Origin: Bacillus sp. EB600
GTDB taxonomy: Bacteria; Bacillota; Bacilli; Bacillales; Cytobacillaceae
Assembly: GCF_024494385.1 (NCBI RefSeq)
Contig: NZ_JAEVLT010000005.1
Span: forward strand, 179,482-243,481
Length of the DNA stretch: 64,000 nt
Direction of reading: 5' to 3'
Shown: piece after piece, positions 1-8,233 of the stretch
How positions within the stretch are numbered: position 1 is the stretch's first letter
Layout of the letters: every line of letters starts with the position of its first letter
Translations under genes and position numbers: made by a program
Notes under the pieces: model-generated
Database searches by the model: none
What the model saw: the letters and a program-made list of their open reading frames with translations, nothing else
Told to the model about the DNA's origin: nothing

Positions 1-14
1 GGATGGGAGAAGGA
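1..14 (+). promoter_or_regulatory. FMN riboswitch, 3' end only
   Basis: The first bases read GGATGGGAGAAGG, which is the conserved 3' closing segment of the RFN element (FMN aptamer) found before Bacillus rib operons. The rest of the aptamer lies upstream of the window. It is followed 60 bases later by an intrinsic terminator and then by rib genes, the normal layout of an FMN-controlled transcription attenuator. The identification rests on a short segment plus context. Confidence 0.75.
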
Positions 15-76
15 AAAACAGGAATAAAATCGGGTGGAAATTACCCATTTTAAGCCTTTATTTCTTATTGCTTTTT

Positions 77-116
77 AATGACCCTGAAGTTTTGAATTCA
101 GGGTCATTTTTATTTT
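77..116 (+). terminator. Intrinsic terminator of the FMN riboswitch
   Basis: A perfect 12-bp stem (AATGACCCTGAA at 77-88, TTCAGGGTCATT at 97-108) with an 8-base loop is followed by a T-rich tract. Its position between the RFN 3' end and the rib genes makes it the probable expression platform: FMN binding should favour this hairpin and stop transcription. Confidence 0.85.
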
Positions 117-118
117 GA

Positions 119-241
119 ACAGAGGTAGAGACTTTGAATCATTCAATAGTTGATGCAATTCCGTTAACGATTAAAGAAGTTGAAAAAATAGGAAATGTTC
201 TCCGTGTGATTGCAAAACCTATTAAAGAAAGAGGTCACTGA
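119..241 (+). pseudogene. ribD: ribD C-terminal remnant
   Basis: The frame ending at TGA 239-241 encodes a tail that includes DAIPLTIKEVEKIG and VIAKPIKE. From memory it lines up with the C-terminus of Bacillus RibD (DVPLLQFTDITQIG, then LTAKPTKE). An in-frame stop at 116-118 and the riboswitch terminator lie immediately upstream, so about 90% of the ~360-codon gene, including both catalytic domains and the start, is missing. RibD would supply the deaminase and reductase steps of riboflavin synthesis. The rest of the operon is intact. A functional ribD may lie elsewhere in the genome, which this window cannot show. Confidence 0.7.
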
Positions 242-242
242 T

Positions 243-902
243 ATGTTTACCGGCATTATTGAGGAAATTGGCTTAGTCGAAAGCATCAAAAAAACTGGAG
301 AATCATTTGTGCTAACGATTGATGCGAAAAAGATCCTTGTTGGAGTTCACCTTGGCGACAGCATTGCTGTAAATGGCGTTTGCCTCACAGTAACATCCTT
401 TTCAAGTAATCGGTTTACAGTTGATGTAATGCCTGAGACAGTTAAATCAACAAGCTTAAGGATGGTTAACAAGGGTTCCAAGGTCAATCTCGAAAGGGCG
501 ATGGCAGCCGGGGGAAGATTCGGTGGTCACTTTGTCTCGGGCCATGTTGATGGAACTGGAGTTATTAAGCGTAAAAAGGCATTTGAAAATGCTGTCTATT
601 ATGAAATAGAAGCGCCCAAAGAGGTGCTGAAATTTATAATTTTAAAAGGTTCGATTGCAATTGATGGGACAAGCCTAACTGTTTTTGGTGTAACAGAGGA
701 TTATTTCACAATTTCATTAATCCCGCACACGCTGTCTGAAACGGTGTTGGGACTTAAGGGTCCAGGTGAAATTGTTAACCTTGAATGCGATATGATTGGC
801 AAATATGTCGGCCATTTTTTAACAGGTTTTTCAAATCAAACCGAGCCACAGAAGAAATCGAGCATTACAGCTCGTTTTTTGGAAGAAAATGGATTTAAGT
901 AA
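243..902 (+). CDS. ribE: Riboflavin synthase (alpha subunit)
   Basis: It converts two molecules of 6,7-dimethyl-8-ribityllumazine to riboflavin plus the pyrimidinedione that RibH reuses. The 219-residue protein has the classic start MFTGIIEE and two tandem lumazine-binding barrels. The internal repeat is visible as GDSIAVNGVCLTV (about residue 39) and KGSIAIDGTSLTV (about residue 136). GHFVSGHVDGTG sits near residue 96 and GKYVGHFLTGF near the end. The ATG at 243 was chosen over an upstream frame extension at 210 because GAGG at 231-234 precedes it and the family starts at MFTG. It is the first intact gene of the rib operon, 2 bases after the ribD remnant, and ribBA follows after 14 bases. 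Expression should depend on the FMN riboswitch at the window edge. Confidence 0.97.
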   Translation: MFTGIIEEIGLVESIKKTGESFVLTIDAKKILVGVHLGDSIAVNGVCLTVTSFSSNRFTVDVMPETVKSTSLRMVNKGSKVNLERAMAAGGRFGGHFVSGHVDGTGVIKRKKAFENAVYYEIEAPKEVLKFIILKGSIAIDGTSLTVFGVTEDYFTISLIPHTLSETVLGLKGPGEIVNLECDMIGKYVGHFLTGFSNQTEPQKKSSITARFLEENGFK

Positions 903-916
903 AAGGAGTGATTTAG

Positions 917-2110
917 ATGTTTGATAAAATTGATGAAGCCCTTGAAGATTTAAAACAAGGGAAAATGATCATTGTTTGTGACGATGAAGACAGAGAAAAT
1001 GAAGGAGACCTGATTGCATTAGCCGAAAAAGCGACCCCGAATGTCATTAATTTTATGGCTACTCATGCCAGAGGGCTTATCTGTGTCCCAATCGAGGAAG
1101 AATTGGCGCAAAAGCTTGATTTAATGCCGATGGTTTCCGTGAATACGGACAACAACCATACTGCCTTTACGGTAAGCATCGACCATAAATTTTCAACCAC
1201 AGGGATTTCAGCTTACGAACGGTCTGCTTCGGTTTTAAGTATGCTGGACCCAGGTGCAAAAGCAGACGATTTCAAACGTCCAGGGCATATCTTTCCGCTA
1301 GTTGCCAGAAAGGGCGGCGTTCTTCAAAGAACAGGTCATACCGAGGCTGCTGTTGATTTAGCCAGACTATGCGGTGCCAAACCCGCTGGTGTCATTTGTG
1401 AAATCATGAATGAAGACGGAACAATGGCAAGGGTTCCGCAATTGCGGAAAATCGCTGATCAATTCGGCTTAAAAATGATTACTATTAAAGATTTAATTGA
1501 ATACAGAAATCGCGAAGATAAGTTAGTTAAGCGTGAAGTTGAAGTTAAGCTGCCAACTGAATTTGGTGAATTTAGGGCAGTGGGCTATTCAAATATCGTA
1601 GATGGGAAAGAACATATTGCTTTAGTGAAGGGCGATATTGACCCTGAAACGTCGACCTTGGTGCGAGTACATTCCGAATGCTTAACGGGGGATGTTTTTG
1701 GCTCCTACCGCTGCGATTGTGGTCCGCAGCTCCATGCAGCTTTATCGCAAATCAGCGAAGAAGGCAAGGGTGTCCTTTTATACATGCGCCAAGAAGGGCG
1801 CGGGATCGGCCTTTTAAACAAACTGAAAGCCTACAAGCTTCAGGAACAAGGGTTTGATACGGTTGAGGCAAATGAAAAGCTTGGATTTCCTGCAGATTTA
1901 CGGGAATATGGAATTGGAGCACAGATATTAAAGGATCTTGGTATTACCAAATTACGGTTATTAACAAATAACCCTCGCAAAATCAAAGGGTTAAGTGGCT
2001 ATGGGCTTGAAGTTGTCGAAAGGGTCCCATTGGAAATGCCTATGAGGGCTGAAAATGAAAATTATTTAAGAACAAAGCATGATAAATTAGGGCATCTATT
2101 GCATTATTAA
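917..2110 (+). CDS. ribBA: Bifunctional DHBP synthase / GTP cyclohydrolase II
   Basis: The N-terminal half makes 3,4-dihydroxy-2-butanone 4-phosphate from ribulose 5-phosphate. It carries [11 protein letters not shown] near residue 22 and [11 protein letters not shown] near residue 138. The C-terminal half opens GTP in the first committed step. It carries [20 protein letters not shown] near residue 250 with the three zinc cysteines, followed by RQEGRGIGL. The length, 397 aa, is normal for the Bacillus fusion. AAGGAGTG lies just before the ATG. Together with ribE and ribH it supplies every pathway activity except the RibD deaminase/reductase and the pathway phosphatase. Confidence 0.97.
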   Translation: MFDKIDEALEDLKQGKMIIVCDDEDRENEGDLIALAEKATPNVINFMATHARGLICVPIEEELAQKLDLMPMVSVNTDNNHTAFTVSIDHKFSTTGISAYERSASVLSMLDPGAKADDFKRPGHIFPLVARKGGVLQRTGHTEAAVDLARLCGAKPAGVICEIMNEDGTMARVPQLRKIADQFGLKMITIKDLIEYRNREDKLVKREVEVKLPTEFGEFRAVGYSNIVDGKEHIALVKGDIDPETSTLVRVHSECLTGDVFGSYRCDCGPQLHAALSQISEEGKGVLLYMRQEGRGIGLLNKLKAYKLQEQGFDTVEANEKLGFPADLREYGIGAQILKDLGITKLRLLTNNPRKIKGLSGYGLEVVERVPLEMPMRAENENYLRTKHDKLGHLLHY

Positions 2111-2177
2111 AAATGCCTTGTTGTAGAATCCCAACCGATGCTAAAAAAATACGTGTAGAAAAATTGGAGGAATAAAA

Positions 2178-2648
2178 ATGGGAAACATTTTTGAAGGAAA
2201 TTTAGTTGGCACAGGGTTAAAAGTCGGAATTGTAGTTGGTCGTTTTAATGAGTTTATCACAAGTAAATTATTAGGTGGTGCACAGGATGCCCTAAAACGC
2301 CATGGAGTAAACGAGGAAGACGTAGAGATTGCATGGGTGCCAGGTGCATTTGAAATCCCACTAATCGCCCAAAAAATGGCTGAAAGCAAAAAATACGATG
2401 CAGTGATCACACTTGGAACAGTCATTCGCGGTGCAACACCCCATTTTGATTTTGTTTGTAATGAAGTTGCAAAGGGTGTGGCTGCAATATCTCTTAAGAG
2501 CGGCATACCAGTTTCTTTCGGTGTCCTGACTACCGAGTCGATTGAGCAGGCAATTGAGAGAGCCGGAACGAAAGCAGGGAACAAGGGCTGGGATGCTGCT
2601 TCAGCTGCAATCGAAATGGCAAACTTGTGCAGAAGCTTTGAAAAGTAA
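2178..2648 (+). CDS. ribH: 6,7-dimethyl-8-ribityllumazine synthase
   Basis: It condenses 5-amino-6-ribitylaminouracil with the butanone phosphate from RibBA to give the lumazine substrate of RibE. The 156-residue protein shows [15 protein letters not shown], the PGAFEIPL loop and [14 protein letters not shown] with the catalytic histidine region. In Bacillus, 60 copies form an icosahedral shell around RibE trimers. The RBS TTGGAGGAAT precedes the ATG, and a 67-base gap separates it from ribBA with no obvious terminator. Confidence 0.97.
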   Translation: MGNIFEGNLVGTGLKVGIVVGRFNEFITSKLLGGAQDALKRHGVNEEDVEIAWVPGAFEIPLIAQKMAESKKYDAVITLGTVIRGATPHFDFVCNEVAKGVAAISLKSGIPVSFGVLTTESIEQAIERAGTKAGNKGWDAASAAIEMANLCRSFEK

Positions 2649-2690
2649 AAGCTTATTGTCCTCAAAGGAAGAAAGTAAGGGGGAGGAACA

Positions 2691-3263
2691 ATGAAGCTAG
2701 GATTTGATGTAGATGATACGTTAATTAACTTAAGAGAGTATGCGTTTCATTTGTATAAGCGAAGGTTGAAAAAGGATATCCCAATTGAGGCATTTCGCGA
2801 ACTTAAAACAATTGCGATCCACAAGCCATTTGGATTAACAGATGTGGAAGGAAGAAAGATGTGGATGGATCTAAGGGAAGAAATCTATTTTACAGATTGC
2901 CCGCCTTTTCCTTTCGCGGTAGAGGTATTACAAGAGCTCGAACACGCTGGCTATGAAATCTATTATGTAACATCAAGGGATGGAGAACATTGTGAACAGA
3001 CGAAAGCGTGGCTGCGTAAGGCAGGTTTTCCAGTCCATGATGACCGTTTCTATTGCGGAATGAAGGATCCCGAAAAAGTTCAAATTATAAACCAACTTGG
3101 GATTGATTATTACTTTGATGACAAGCCTGCTGTTTTAGAAACACTTGCAAACTCACCGACAAAAGTCTATGTGAAAAATCATCCCTATAACCAGCATTTA
3201 GAGCTGCCAAGAATTGATAGCTGGGAGGAACTAAGAGAGATCCTTTTAAAGGATAGCAAATGA
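2691..3263 (+). CDS. HAD-family 5'-nucleotidase-like phosphatase (YqfW/NT5C type)
   Basis: This 190-aa cytosolic protein starts MKLGFDVDDTLINL, the DxDxT nucleophile motif of HAD phosphatases. It has VTSRDG near residue 99 (motif II) and YYFDDKP near residue 142 (motif IV acid pair). It resembles the 5'(3')-deoxyribonucleotidase type C / YqfW group. A strong GGGGAGG RBS lies 42 bases downstream of ribH, so it is probably cotranscribed with the rib genes. HAD enzymes supply the otherwise missing phosphatase step for the ribitylaminouracil phosphate, so a role in riboflavin synthesis is possible. The context is the only support for that, and nucleotide dephosphorylation is equally likely. Confidence 0.8.
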   Translation: MKLGFDVDDTLINLREYAFHLYKRRLKKDIPIEAFRELKTIAIHKPFGLTDVEGRKMWMDLREEIYFTDCPPFPFAVEVLQELEHAGYEIYYVTSRDGEHCEQTKAWLRKAGFPVHDDRFYCGMKDPEKVQIINQLGIDYYFDDKPAVLETLANSPTKVYVKNHPYNQHLELPRIDSWEELREILLKDSK

Positions 3264-3273
3264 TGATTATCTA

Positions 3274-3322
3274 TCGCTAAAAAATAGTACCGTCGAGAAA
3301 TGATGCACCTATTTTTTAGCGA
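3274..3322 (+). terminator. Terminator-like perfect inverted repeat after the rib operon
   Basis: TCGCTAAAAAATAG at 3274-3287 pairs perfectly over 14 bp with CTATTTTTTAGCGA at 3309-3322. It lies 11 bases after the nucleotidase stop codon and probably ends the rib transcript. The A/T runs sit inside the stem, so it could work in either direction. Confidence 0.6.
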
Positions 3323-3407
3323 AGTTTGCATTAATATTCCGAAAAAAACATGTACAAATGGATCAACTTGTAGATATAATAGCTTTAGCATAAAAAATAG
3401 ATTTGAA

Positions 3408-3575
3408 ACAGGTGCTAAAATCTTTAAAAAGATTCTTAGCTTAATAGGGAAGTTTGGTATAAAAGCCAACGCGGTCCCGCCACTGTATATGGGAGCAACC
3501 TATAATTGCCACTGTCAAATAATGATGGGAAGGCATAGGGCGCGATGATCATAAGCCAGGAAACCTGCCTGTTTT
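3408..3575 (+). promoter_or_regulatory. Cobalamin riboswitch
   Basis: The conserved B12-box elements occur in order: GGTGC near 3411, TTAATAGGGAAG near 3440, the CGCGGTCCCGCCACTGTA core near 3470, GGGAGC, GCCACTG near 3508, GGGAAGGC near 3528, and GATGA followed by AGCCAGGAAACCTGCCT ending near 3571. A terminator follows at 3664, so control is probably by transcription termination when adenosylcobalamin binds. The regulated operon is corrinoid uptake and salvage, which fits. Confidence 0.97.
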
Positions 3576-3663
3576 TACTCCGCCAAAAACCTACGAGGAT
3601 AGGGATGTGTAGCATGCTAGATTCATTTTACTGAAAAAATAAGTAATTGAACCTACTCATTCC

Positions 3664-3694
3664 AACATCTCCATGTCATCATGGAGATGTTTTT
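3664..3694 (+). terminator. Terminator of the cobalamin riboswitch
   Basis: AACATCTCCAT (3664-3674) and ATGGAGATGTT (3681-3691) form an 11-bp stem with a 6-base loop followed by Ts. It lies between the aptamer and btuF and is the likely off-state hairpin. Confidence 0.9.
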
Positions 3695-3794
3695 CGTTCC
3701 CGGGGATTTAGAGAATTTAGAGTTGTTTGGCATAACAACAATTTTATTTTTCTTATGCTGCAAAATAAAAAAGATTTAAAACAGGAGGAAAAAA

Positions 3795-4757
3795 ATGAAA
3801 AAATTATCTTCATTATTGTTAATACTATTTTTAACAATAGGCGCTTTAGCAGGCTGCGTAGAAAAGAAGGATCAGACTAACGGAGGAAATAAGACTGGTG
3901 TTGAGAAAACAGGAGAAGCGGTATTTCCGGTTACAATTAAGGATGCTCTAGGCAATAATGTTGTCATAAAACAAAAGCCTGAAAAAATCGTTTCCCTTAT
4001 GCCAAGTAATACAGAAATTGCATTTGCCCTTGGGTTAGACAAGGAAATCGTAGGTGTTTCCGATTATGACAATTACCCAAAAGCCGCATTGAAAAAAGAA
4101 AAAATTGGCGGGCAGGAATTTAATACTGAAAAAATTATTGGTTTAAAGCCAGACTTAGTTTTAGCCCATGCCTCATCGGCAGCTCTTGCAAAAGATGCGC
4201 TTCAGCAGCTTCGGGATGCAGGAATTACGGTTCTGGTAATCAACAATGCCGAAAACTTTGATCAAGTCTATGCCTCTATTGAGATGGTTGGGAAAGCTAC
4301 TGGTGAAACAAATAAAGCAGACGAGATTGTTAAAGGAATGAAGGAAAAATTGGCTGGAATTAAAGAGAAGGCTACAAAAATAACAGAAAAGAAAAAGGTG
4401 TATATCGAGGTAGCTCCGGCACCGGATATTTATACAACAGGAAAAAATACATTTATGGATGAAATGCTTCGAACCATTAATGCCGAAAATATCGCAAACG
4501 ATCAACAAGGATGGATTAAGGTTGATCAAGAAGCAATGATCCAAAGAAATCCTGATGTTATCATTACTACATATGGATTTTATGTAAAAAACCCTGCTGA
4601 ACAAGTGTTAACAAGAAAAGGCTGGGAGAATGTGAAGGCAGTAAAAAATAAACAAGTCATCGATGTTAATTCTGATCAAGTAAACCGTCAAGGACCTAGG
4701 ATTGTTGAAGGAGTAGAGGATCTTGCCAAGGCAATCTATCCAGAAGTTTTTAAATAA
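3795..4757 (+). CDS. btuF: Cobalamin ABC transporter substrate-binding lipoprotein
   Basis: This 320-aa class III solute-binding protein captures corrinoids outside the membrane for BtuCD. The N-terminus has a lysine-rich start, a hydrophobic core and the lipobox LAGC, so it should be lipid-anchored at Cys20. The mature part starts with the fold typical of the family (PEKIVSLMPSNTEIAFALG near residue 59), the long linker helix near residues 180-200 and an ARxxG-like end near VNRQGPRIVEG. AGGAGG precedes the ATG. It is the first gene after the cobalamin riboswitch. Iron-siderophore binding proteins look similar, but the riboswitch and neighbours favour cobalamin. Confidence 0.93.
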   Translation: MKKLSSLLLILFLTIGALAGCVEKKDQTNGGNKTGVEKTGEAVFPVTIKDALGNNVVIKQKPEKIVSLMPSNTEIAFALGLDKEIVGVSDYDNYPKAALKKEKIGGQEFNTEKIIGLKPDLVLAHASSAALAKDALQQLRDAGITVLVINNAENFDQVYASIEMVGKATGETNKADEIVKGMKEKLAGIKEKATKITEKKKVYIEVAPAPDIYTTGKNTFMDEMLRTINAENIANDQQGWIKVDQEAMIQRNPDVIITTYGFYVKNPAEQVLTRKGWENVKAVKNKQVIDVNSDQVNRQGPRIVEGVEDLAKAIYPEVFK

Positions 4758-5784
4758 GAAGCTCTTAGCCTATGCGGCAGCGGGGCTAATCTTGATAGTT
4801 TCTATACTATTGGGTATTTCGATTGGAACTGTTTTCGTACCGATTAAAACTATTATCGAAATTATTGGCGCTAAGTATTTTGGTCTATTTTCGTTTAAAC
4901 GGATAGACCCTATGTACACGAGTATTGTTTTAAACATTCGTCTACCTAGGGTAATATTATCCGGCCTTGTTGGGGCGGCTCTTGCAATTGCAGGAGCGGC
5001 CTTTCAAGGTCTTTTAAGAAACCCGCTGGCGGATCCTTATACATTAGGTGTTTCATCTGGGGCCTCAGTTGGAGCGGTGCTTACCTTGTTTTTTCATTTA
5101 TCCATCCCATTTGCTGGTTCGTTTACACTTCCGTTACTTAGTATCCTCTGCTCGTTTGTGACGATCCTTGTTGTCCTTACTTTTGCTCGGAAAATTGAGC
5201 GTTCAATGAGAGTAGAAACCATTATTTTAACGGGGATTATTTTTAGTTCTTTTCTTGGCGCAATTATTTCACTCATGATTGCCCTGACGGGAGATGAGCT
5301 CAGACAGATTATTGGTTGGCTGTTAGGAAGCGTATCGATGAGAGGCTGGGATTATATCAAGATTATTTTGCCATTTTTCCTTTTAGGATCAGCTATTCTC
5401 TTATTAAATGCGAAAGAATTAAATGCGATGTCGTTTGGGGAGGAGAAGGCTCAGAACTTAGGGGTCAATGTTCAAAAAAGGAAGCTGATAATCCTAATGG
5501 CAGGGTCAATTCTAACAGGAGCAGCTGTTGCTGTTTCGGGAACAATCGGTTTTGTTGGATTAGTCATTCCCCATCTGTCAAGATTATTATGGGGACCGGA
5601 CCACAAGCACCTGCTCCCCTTGTCAATTTTAACGGGTAGCGGATTTTTAATTATTGCCGATCTTATTTCCAGAACGATTATTTCCCCGACAGAATTGCCC
5701 ATTGGGGTGATTACAGCTTTAATTGGGGCACCTGTGTTTGCCATCATCCTTTTACAACGAAAAAGGACAGAAAGAAGTGGTTAG
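4723..5784 (+). CDS. btuC: Cobalamin ABC transporter permease
   Basis: This 353-aa FecCD/BtuC-type permease has about ten hydrophobic helices. It carries LPRVILSGLVGAALAIAGAAFQGLLRNPLADP near residues 73-104 and the coupling-helix region GEEKAQNLGV near residue 239. The best start is TTG at 4723. It is preceded by GAAGGAG at about 4707-4713 and overlaps the end of btuF by 35 bases, which implies translational coupling. No in-frame ATG lies before the first membrane helix. BtuF delivers substrate to it and the downstream ATPase drives it. Confidence 0.93.
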   Translation: MPRQSIQKFLNKKLLAYAAAGLILIVSILLGISIGTVFVPIKTIIEIIGAKYFGLFSFKRIDPMYTSIVLNIRLPRVILSGLVGAALAIAGAAFQGLLRNPLADPYTLGVSSGASVGAVLTLFFHLSIPFAGSFTLPLLSILCSFVTILVVLTFARKIERSMRVETIILTGIIFSSFLGAIISLMIALTGDELRQIIGWLLGSVSMRGWDYIKIILPFFLLGSAILLLNAKELNAMSFGEEKAQNLGVNVQKRKLIILMAGSILTGAAVAVSGTIGFVGLVIPHLSRLLWGPDHKHLLPLSILTGSGFLIIADLISRTIISPTELPIGVITALIGAPVFAIILLQRKRTERSG

Positions 5785-5786
5785 GG

Positions 5787-7253
5787 ATGCTTAATGTTGA
5801 ACACGTATCAGGAGGGTACACGAACGAATCTGTTTTGAAAGACATATCTTTTGAGGTGAACAGAGGGGAATTATTCGGGATTTTGGGTCCAAATGGAAGC
5901 GGTAAGACAACCCTATTGAAAATGCTGAGCGGAATCTTGCCAATTTATAATGGTGAGATTTATTTAAAGGGAAAAAGGCTCCAAGAATACTCAGTGAAAC
6001 AACTGGCACAAATTACAGCAGTTCTTTCACAACTCTCTTCGCAATCATTTTCATATACAGTAAAAGAAACGGTTTCGCTTGGCAGATATGCTCATCAGAG
6101 AGGCTGGTTTCAAGCTTGGAGTAACGAGGATGAAAACATCGTCCAAAGGGTAATGACCCAGACTGGTTTGTCCCGATTACAGAATAAGAACATTCAAGAA
6201 CTTTCCGGTGGTGAGAGACAAAGGGTTTTTCTTGCTCAGGCTTTAGCTCAAGAGCCGGAAATTCTTCTTTTAGATGAGCCAACAAACCATTTGGACCTAT
6301 CCTATCAAAAGGAATTGTTAGATCTGTTAAAGCATTGGACGGCAGAGAATGATTTGACGGTCATTTCGATTTTTCACGATTTGAATCTTGCCGGGCTCTA
6401 TTGTGACCGCTTGCTCCTGTTAGAAAAGGGAACAATCAATATTCAACATATTCCTAATGAGGTTCTGAGGGAAGAGAAAATAAGGGAAGTATTTCACACC
6501 GATATTCAAAAGCATCCCCATCCAAGGGTTGCAGCTCCGCAAATGGTATTGCTTCCCGATCTATTTAAAGAAAAAACCATTGTTAAAATTAATGAAGAGA
6601 TGCTGCATGCTTCTAATGAATTTATCGAATTAAGATCTCCGGCCCCCTTAAGGACAATGTCTTCTGGCGTCCTTGGGGCAGGAACAGGCTGGTATCAGAC
6701 ATTTATAAATCGGCACGTTGACAAGGACTACAACTGCAGTGATCATCGCGGAGAAATGGCCTCTTTTCTTCGCTTAAAGGGCTTTGAGCCGTCGGAAATA
6801 GTGGGGATGATGACAGCAGTCATCCTAGAGGATGCTGTTTACCAATTGTATGAACAGCAGGAATTCTCGATATTTATAGTTGTCACCGCCGGAGTCGGTA
6901 ATGCAATTGATGCATCTAAAAGTGAAAGTCATACATTTGTGTCGACACCTGGAACGATCAATACATGGATTTTTGTAAATGGGGAGCTGACAGAGGAAGC
7001 ATTTATTCAGAGTATTGTGACAGCGACGGAAGCAAAGGTAAAGGTCATGAATGACCAAAAGGTAATCGACAATTCTACAGGAACGATTGCGACCGGAACT
7101 TCAACAGATAGTATTTTAATTGCGGCAACGCAACAAGGAAAAATTTTAGAATTTGCGGGAACGATTACTCCATTGGGAAAGCTCATTAGTAAAGCCGTGT
7201 ATGAATGTACAACAAATGCCATTCAAAATTCGCTGAGAAGGACAAAAAGATGA
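5787..7253 (+). CDS. btuD: Fused cobalamin ABC ATPase and adenosylcobinamide amidohydrolase (BtuD-CbiZ)
   Basis: Residues 1 to about 255 form an ABC ATPase, with Walker A GPNGSGKT near residue 34, signature LSGGERQRV near residue 137, Walker B ILLLDEPTNHLDL near residue 158 and the H-loop histidine in SIFHDLN. From about residue 275 to 488 the protein is CbiZ-like, with SSGVLGAGTGWYQTFINRHV near residue 292 and CSDHRGEM just after. CbiZ cleaves the aminopropanol arm of adenosylcobinamide/pseudocobalamin to give cobyric acid for CbiB. A similar fusion is known in B. subtilis (YvrA). At 488 aa it matches a two-domain product, and no frameshift was seen. It starts two bases after btuC ends. Confidence 0.92.
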   Translation: MLNVEHVSGGYTNESVLKDISFEVNRGELFGILGPNGSGKTTLLKMLSGILPIYNGEIYLKGKRLQEYSVKQLAQITAVLSQLSSQSFSYTVKETVSLGRYAHQRGWFQAWSNEDENIVQRVMTQTGLSRLQNKNIQELSGGERQRVFLAQALAQEPEILLLDEPTNHLDLSYQKELLDLLKHWTAENDLTVISIFHDLNLAGLYCDRLLLLEKGTINIQHIPNEVLREEKIREVFHTDIQKHPHPRVAAPQMVLLPDLFKEKTIVKINEEMLHASNEFIELRSPAPLRTMSSGVLGAGTGWYQTFINRHVDKDYNCSDHRGEMASFLRLKGFEPSEIVGMMTAVILEDAVYQLYEQQEFSIFIVVTAGVGNAIDASKSESHTFVSTPGTINTWIFVNGELTEEAFIQSIVTATEAKVKVMNDQKVIDNSTGTIATGTSTDSILIAATQQGKILEFAGTITPLGKLISKAVYECTTNAIQNSLRRTKR

Positions 7254-8233
7254 TGATCCACCATTTACTTTCCTTAACCATTGCCTATTTTCTTGATCTC
7301 CTGATTGGAGACCCCTCCAATTGGCCACATCCGGTAAAATGGATCGGCAGGTTGATTTCTTTTTTTGAAATCCGCTGGAATAAGGGGAAATCAAAAAAGC
7401 AGAAGGGGGTAGTCATGCTTTTGCTTGTATTATTTACATGCTTTTCGATTGTTTGGATTTTGGTATTAATAGGTTATAAGATTTCACCAGTTGTTGGAGT
7501 GTTGCTCGAAAGCATCATTATTGCTTCAACCATAGCTCAAAAAAGCTTAAAGGAAGCCTCTGTTGAGGTTTATCAACCATTAAAAAGAGGGGACCTTGTT
7601 GATGCCCGTAAAAAGGTATCCTATATTGTCGGCCGAGATACTCAAGCATTGGATGAAGCGGAAATTTCCCGGGCTGCGGTTGAAACAGTTGCGGAAAATA
7701 CAAGTGACGGTGTGACTGCCCCGTTGTTTTGGGCTTTTGTAGGCGGTGCTCCGCTTGCGATGATGTACCGGGCAACAAATACTTGTGATTCGATGGTTGG
7801 ATACATAAATGATCGGTATAAACAGTTTGGCTGGGCCTCAGCAAAATGGGATGATGTAATGAATTGGATCCCAAGCCGCCTAACTGGAGTGATTATGCTT
7901 TTAGGTAAAAAACCCGAAAAAACAAGCTATCGCAAGGCGTGGAAAATTCTGTTCCGCGATGCCAAAAAGCATCCAAGTCCAAACAGCGGTTGGGGGGAAG
8001 CGGCTGTTTCCGCTATTTTAGGAATTCAACTTGGAGGTATAAACTATTATAAAGGGCTGGTATCAAACCGGGCAAAAATGGGTGAACCGCTTCAGACAAT
8101 TAATAAGGAACATATTCTTAAGTCAAATTTAATTTTAGGTAGAACAGCCTTTTTATTTTTACTTTTTTTATGGATCGGAGGGACGGTATTTGATTTGGCC
8201 TTCACATGGTTCCAATCCGCAATATCTTTATGA
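7250..8233 (+). CDS. cbiB: Adenosylcobinamide-phosphate synthase
   Basis: This integral membrane enzyme joins adenosylcobyric acid to aminopropanol phosphate (made by CobD) to give adenosylcobinamide phosphate. The 327-residue protein begins MMIHHLLSLTIAYFLDLLIG and contains DPSNWPHPVKWIGRLI, AETVAENTSDGVTAPLFWAF near residue 146, a conserved signature, and HPSPNSGWGEAAVSA near residue 243. The start at 7250 has GAGAAGGA upstream and overlaps the btuD-cbiZ stop codon. Substrate cobyric acid would come from the CbiZ domain encoded just before it. Confidence 0.95.
   Translation: MMIHHLLSLTIAYFLDLLIGDPSNWPHPVKWIGRLISFFEIRWNKGKSKKQKGVVMLLLVLFTCFSIVWILVLIGYKISPVVGVLLESIIIASTIAQKSLKEASVEVYQPLKRGDLVDARKKVSYIVGRDTQALDEAEISRAAVETVAENTSDGVTAPLFWAFVGGAPLAMMYRATNTCDSMVGYINDRYKQFGWASAKWDDVMNWIPSRLTGVIMLLGKKPEKTSYRKAWKILFRDAKKHPSPNSGWGEAAVSAILGIQLGGINYYKGLVSNRAKMGEPLQTINKEHILKSNLILGRTAFLFLLFLWIGGTVFDLAFTWFQSAISL

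Noticed and set aside
2141..2665. 174-aa frame on the minus strand antisense to ribH
   Set aside because: It covers the ribH gene on the opposite strand, has no RBS and no family resemblance. The ribH frame explains the sequence.
3300..3548. 82-aa plus-strand frame
   Set aside because: It lies within the cobalamin riboswitch aptamer; the RNA element explains the sequence.
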